A DNA stretch of 64,000 nucleotides from Planctomycetota bacterium (GTDB taxonomy: Bacteria; Planctomycetota; UBA1135; JAKEFM01): assembly GCA_022616055.1 (NCBI GenBank), contig JAKEFM010000003.1, positions 1-64,000 of the forward strand, given 5' to 3'. Position 1 is the stretch's first letter, and each line of letters begins with the position of its first letter. Of the stretch, positions 62,153 through 64,000 are shown piece by piece. The position numbers and the translations under genes were made by a program. The notes beneath the pieces are model-generated. The model did not search any database and was not told the origin of the DNA. It saw nothing but the letters and a program-made list of their open reading frames with translations.

Positions 62153-63069
62153 GGGTTCTTCTTCCCGCGCACGACCGACCCGATCGCGCGGTAGACGAGC
62201 CGGGCCGTCAGGAACTCGCAGGCGTGGAGCCCCGGCCGCGGCATCAGCTCGACGAAGTCCATCGCGACGATCCGGCGGGCGCGGGCGGCGGCGTCGATGA
62301 TCCGGAGGACGGGTTCCCAGAGGAGCCCCCCGGGCTCGGGCGTGCCCGTGGCGGGCATCAAGGAGGAGTCGAACCCGTCGACGTCGAAGGAGAGGTAGAT
62401 CGGGTCGGGGAGGCAGGAGGCGATCGCCGAGGGGAGGGCGTCGCCGAAGGAGGCAAGGTCGTGAGCGTAGAAGGTGAGGCACTCCCCCGCCGGCGGCTTC
62501 TCGACGGCGCCGGGCCGCGCGCGGCGGGTGATCGCCGCCTCCTCGGAGGAGAGGCTGCGGACCCCGACCTGGACGATCGCGACCTTCTCCTCGAGGACGC
62601 GGCGCATCACGCAGCCGTGGCCGTAGTTCGTCCCCTCGTACTCGTCGCGGAGGTCCCCGTGGGCGTCGAAGTGGAGGACGCCGACGGTCGGGAAGGCGCG
62701 CTTCACGGCGCGGAGAGGGCCGAGGGTGATCGAGTGCTCGCCCCCGAGGATCACGGGAACCTGGCCGCGGCCCAGGATCTCCCCCACCTTCTTCTCGAGG
62801 GCGGGGGCGAGGGCTTCGGGCGGGCCAGGGAACGGGAACGGAGGGAGCGTGGTGATCCCGGCCTCGTAGGGCTCGTCTTCCCCCCGCTCGTCGTAGAGCT
62901 CGACCTGGGCCGAGGCGGTGAGGATCGCGGCGGGCCCCTGCGCGGTCCCCTGCGCGTAGGTCGTCGTCTTCTCGTAGGGGACCGGGAGGACGGCGAAGCG
63001 GGCGCGGGCCGGGTCGCAGGCGGGGGGCTCGAGGCCGAGGAAGGCCCCCTCGGGCGGGAAGGAGGACAC
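62149..63069 (-). CDS. speB: Agmatinase
   Basis: A 306-residue ureohydrolase that splits agmatine into putrescine and urea. Mn ligands are in place: His112 (GGEHS), Asp135, His137 and Asp139 (FDAHGDLRD), Asp229 and Asp231 (LSFDVDGFDSSLMPATGTPEPGG). The residues fit the agmatinase pattern better than arginase or formiminoglutamase. GTG start three bases after the arginine decarboxylase stop, so the two steps arginine-agmatine-putrescine are in one operon. It converges with the ATPase remnant and shares CTAG. Confidence 0.92.
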   Translation of the reverse strand: MSSFPPEGAFLGLEPPACDPARARFAVLPVPYEKTTTYAQGTAQGPAAILTASAQVELYDERGEDEPYEAGITTLPPFPFPGPPEALAPALEKKVGEILGRGQVPVILGGEHSITLGPLRAVKRAFPTVGVLHFDAHGDLRDEYEGTNYGHGCVMRRVLEEKVAIVQVGVRSLSSEEAAITRRARPGAVEKPPAGECLTFYAHDLASFGDALPSAIASCLPDPIYLSFDVDGFDSSLMPATGTPEPGGLLWEPVLRIIDAAARARRIVAMDFVELMPRPGLHACEFLTARLVYRAIGSVVRGKKNP

Positions 63070-63072
63070 GGC

Positions 63073-63633
63073 TCAGCCGACGAGGACCGCGGCGGCGAGC
63101 ACGGTCGTCCACCAGCCGTTCTTCGCGCCCTGCGCGGTCTGGGTGATGTTCGTCGTCCGGTAGATCCGGTTCGAGATCTTCCAGAGGGCCTTGCGCTCGT
63201 CGTAGGAGGCGTCCGCGTCGTAGTCGACGCCGAGGACCGTGCAGAGCATCGAGGCGGCGAGGTCCTCCGCGTACTCCCCCGCCGATTCCTCGTCCTCCCC
63301 GTAGGAGTGGTGCTCGGAGAGGTAGCCGTACATCGCCGGGTCCTTCGGGATCGCGAGGCCGATCGAGGAGGAGATGAGGCGCCGGTTCTCGTTCGTCTCG
63401 CTGCGGGCCATCACGGAGAAGGTGACCTGCCCCGCCCGCATCTTCTTCAGCCCCTTCTCGATCGGGATCAGCTTGCAGTAGGGAGGGAAGATGCTCGAGA
63501 CGGAGACGAGGTTGTAGCAGGCGATCCGGGCCTTGCGCAGCGCCATCTCGAAGGAGGTGAGCCGCTCCTTGTGGATGCCCACCCCTTTCGTGAGGAAGAT
63601 CTCCCTCGCGGTGAATGGATTGCCTTCGGCCAT
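63073..63633 (-). CDS. Pyruvoyl-dependent arginine decarboxylase
   Basis: A 186-residue proenzyme that decarboxylates arginine to agmatine. It cleaves itself between Ser46 and Ser47 (NLVSVSSIFPPYCK), and Ser47 becomes the pyruvoyl group. GVGIHKERLTSFEMALRKA and GQVTFSVMARSETNENRR, EHHSYGEDEESAGEYAEDLA are typical of the PvlArgDC family. Normal length is 155-200. A strong promoter 71 bases upstream and the agmatinase three bases downstream make a two-gene putrescine operon. ATG start; the leader of about 65 bases is longer than in most genes here. Confidence 0.92.
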   Translation of the reverse strand: MAEGNPFTAREIFLTKGVGIHKERLTSFEMALRKARIACYNLVSVSSIFPPYCKLIPIEKGLKKMRAGQVTFSVMARSETNENRRLISSSIGLAIPKDPAMYGYLSEHHSYGEDEESAGEYAEDLAASMLCTVLGVDYDADASYDERKALWKISNRIYRTTNITQTAQGAKNGWWTTVLAAAVLVG

Positions 63634-63704
63634 GAACGTCGCGCCGCCCTCGCGGCGATTCGGGCCGACGCGGAAGGGCGCGCCGGGGCTCCTTGGGGCG
63701 GGCG

Positions 63705-63733
63705 CTTATACCGGATGCCCCGCGCAGCGGCAA
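63705..63733 (-). promoter_or_regulatory. Promoter of the arginine decarboxylase-agmatinase operon
   Basis: On the minus strand TTGCCG (63733-63728) and TATAAG (63710-63705) are separated by exactly 17 bases. It is the best sigma-70-type promoter in the window. The ATG lies 71 bases downstream. Confidence 0.65.
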
Positions 63734-63739
63734 CGAGGG

Positions 63740-64000
63740 CTAGACGCCCTCGCCGCCGACCGGCCGGGGATCGCGCGCGACGACGCGGTTGCCCCCGAGC
63801 GAGGCGGCTTCCCGCAGGCCCTCCTCGGCGGCGAAGACGAGCGCGTCGTAGAAGAGGGTGTTGCGGTCCCGGTAGCAGGCGACGCCGAGGCTCGCGGTGG
63901 CGCGGAAGGGCCTCCCCCCCTCGACGTCGACCTCGAGCGCGGCGAGGGCGGCCCGCACCCGCTCGGCGAGGGCGTGCGCCCCGTCGAGGTCGGTGTGCGG
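63740..64000 (-). CDS. C-terminal end of a GGDEF-domain protein (5' end outside the window)
   Basis: The frame is open to the right edge of the window. The visible 86 residues are the last part of a GGDEF fold: ALAERVRAALAALEVDVEGG, then RPFRATASLGVACYRDRNTL and AAEEGLREAASLGGNRVVA, matching the ERIR, T-x-S-x-G-V-A and AL-x-x-AK-x-x-G-R-N-x-V blocks. The G-G-D-E-F loop itself is outside, so diguanylate cyclase activity cannot be judged. The usual AKxxGRN reads REAASLGGNR, a slight departure. Confidence 0.75.
   Translation of the reverse strand, partial: PHTDLDGAHALAERVRAALAALEVDVEGGRPFRATASLGVACYRDRNTLFYDALVFAAEEGLREAASLGGNRVVARDPRPVGGEGV

Overview
The window is very GC-rich, densely packed bacterial DNA, about 50 genes in 64 kb, with no rRNA, tRNA, CRISPR array or insertion sequence that I can see. 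The cell is a diderm: TolC, a porin-like barrel, a BamA-type barrel fused to patatin, an LpxH-type lipid A hydrolase and many lipoproteins are encoded. ECF sigma factors with a membrane-anchored exported C-terminal extension, a DUF1573 lipoprotein, many HEAT/TPR lipoproteins and a small GRPRKR-type basic protein suggest Planctomycetota or a neighbouring phylum. No marker here proves this. Starts are often GTG or TTG, and neighbouring genes very often overlap by four bases (NTGA).

Layout. 1-10 kb: the end of an unknown gene, a TolC-like channel with a polytopic membrane protein, then the divergent pair dus + SGNH hydrolase (minus) / HEAT lipoprotein (plus), a pseudopilin, and the CCA-adding/poly(A) polymerase family enzyme. 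10-19 kb: a minus operon dxr-rseP-UbiA-like, diverging from NUDIX-purM and then a secreted alpha/beta-hydrolase-like protein, a fused membrane/spermidine-synthase-like protein and a TPR protein. 19-30 kb: an inositol-phosphatase-like enzyme, a hemerythrin/DUF2249 protein, a histidine phosphatase, MaoC and aldehyde dehydrogenase, a cupredoxin-like exported protein, and an operon TPR/HEAT lipoprotein-galE-MBL hydrolase-unknown. 30-34 kb: purC-purE-mtnA, a small basic protein and glyA. 34-42 kb: a DUF1573 lipoprotein, a large exported Ig-like repeat protein, a GT39-like glycosyltransferase and a patatin. 42-46.4 kb: a metal-uptake operon (CxxC membrane protein, porin, ZnuA-like, ZnuB-like fused to HEAT repeats) without an ATPase. 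46.4-53.5 kb: tyrS, a lipoprotein, rpsA, cmk, lpxH-like and an NtrC-type regulator. 53.5-61.6 kb: two paralogous ECF sigma factors, each fused through one membrane span to a large exported repeat domain, flanking a patatin/POTRA/barrel protein. 61.8-64 kb: a deleted DUF4143-type ATPase remnant, the agmatine route to putrescine (pyruvoyl arginine decarboxylase and agmatinase), and the end of a GGDEF protein.

How the genes may work together. The most interesting unit is 53.5-61.6 kb, where sigma factor and sensor are one polypeptide anchored in the inner membrane. Release of the sigma domain would need intramembrane proteolysis, and a multi-PDZ RseP homologue lies elsewhere in the window; the link is inference. 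The two sigma halves are about 78% identical by hand count over 176 residues, while the exported halves do not align by eye. A 44-bp block ahead of both genes is conserved with identical spacing to the ATG.

Regulatory architecture. Several genes have a recognisable -10 element only 6 to 10 bases before the start codon and no Shine-Dalgarno sequence, which suggests leaderless transcripts. The best cases are TTGCCG-17-TATGAG before the histidine phosphatase and TTGCCC-17-TACTGT before purC. Other genes have a clear GGAGG-type site. Three convergent gene pairs end on a shared CTAG.
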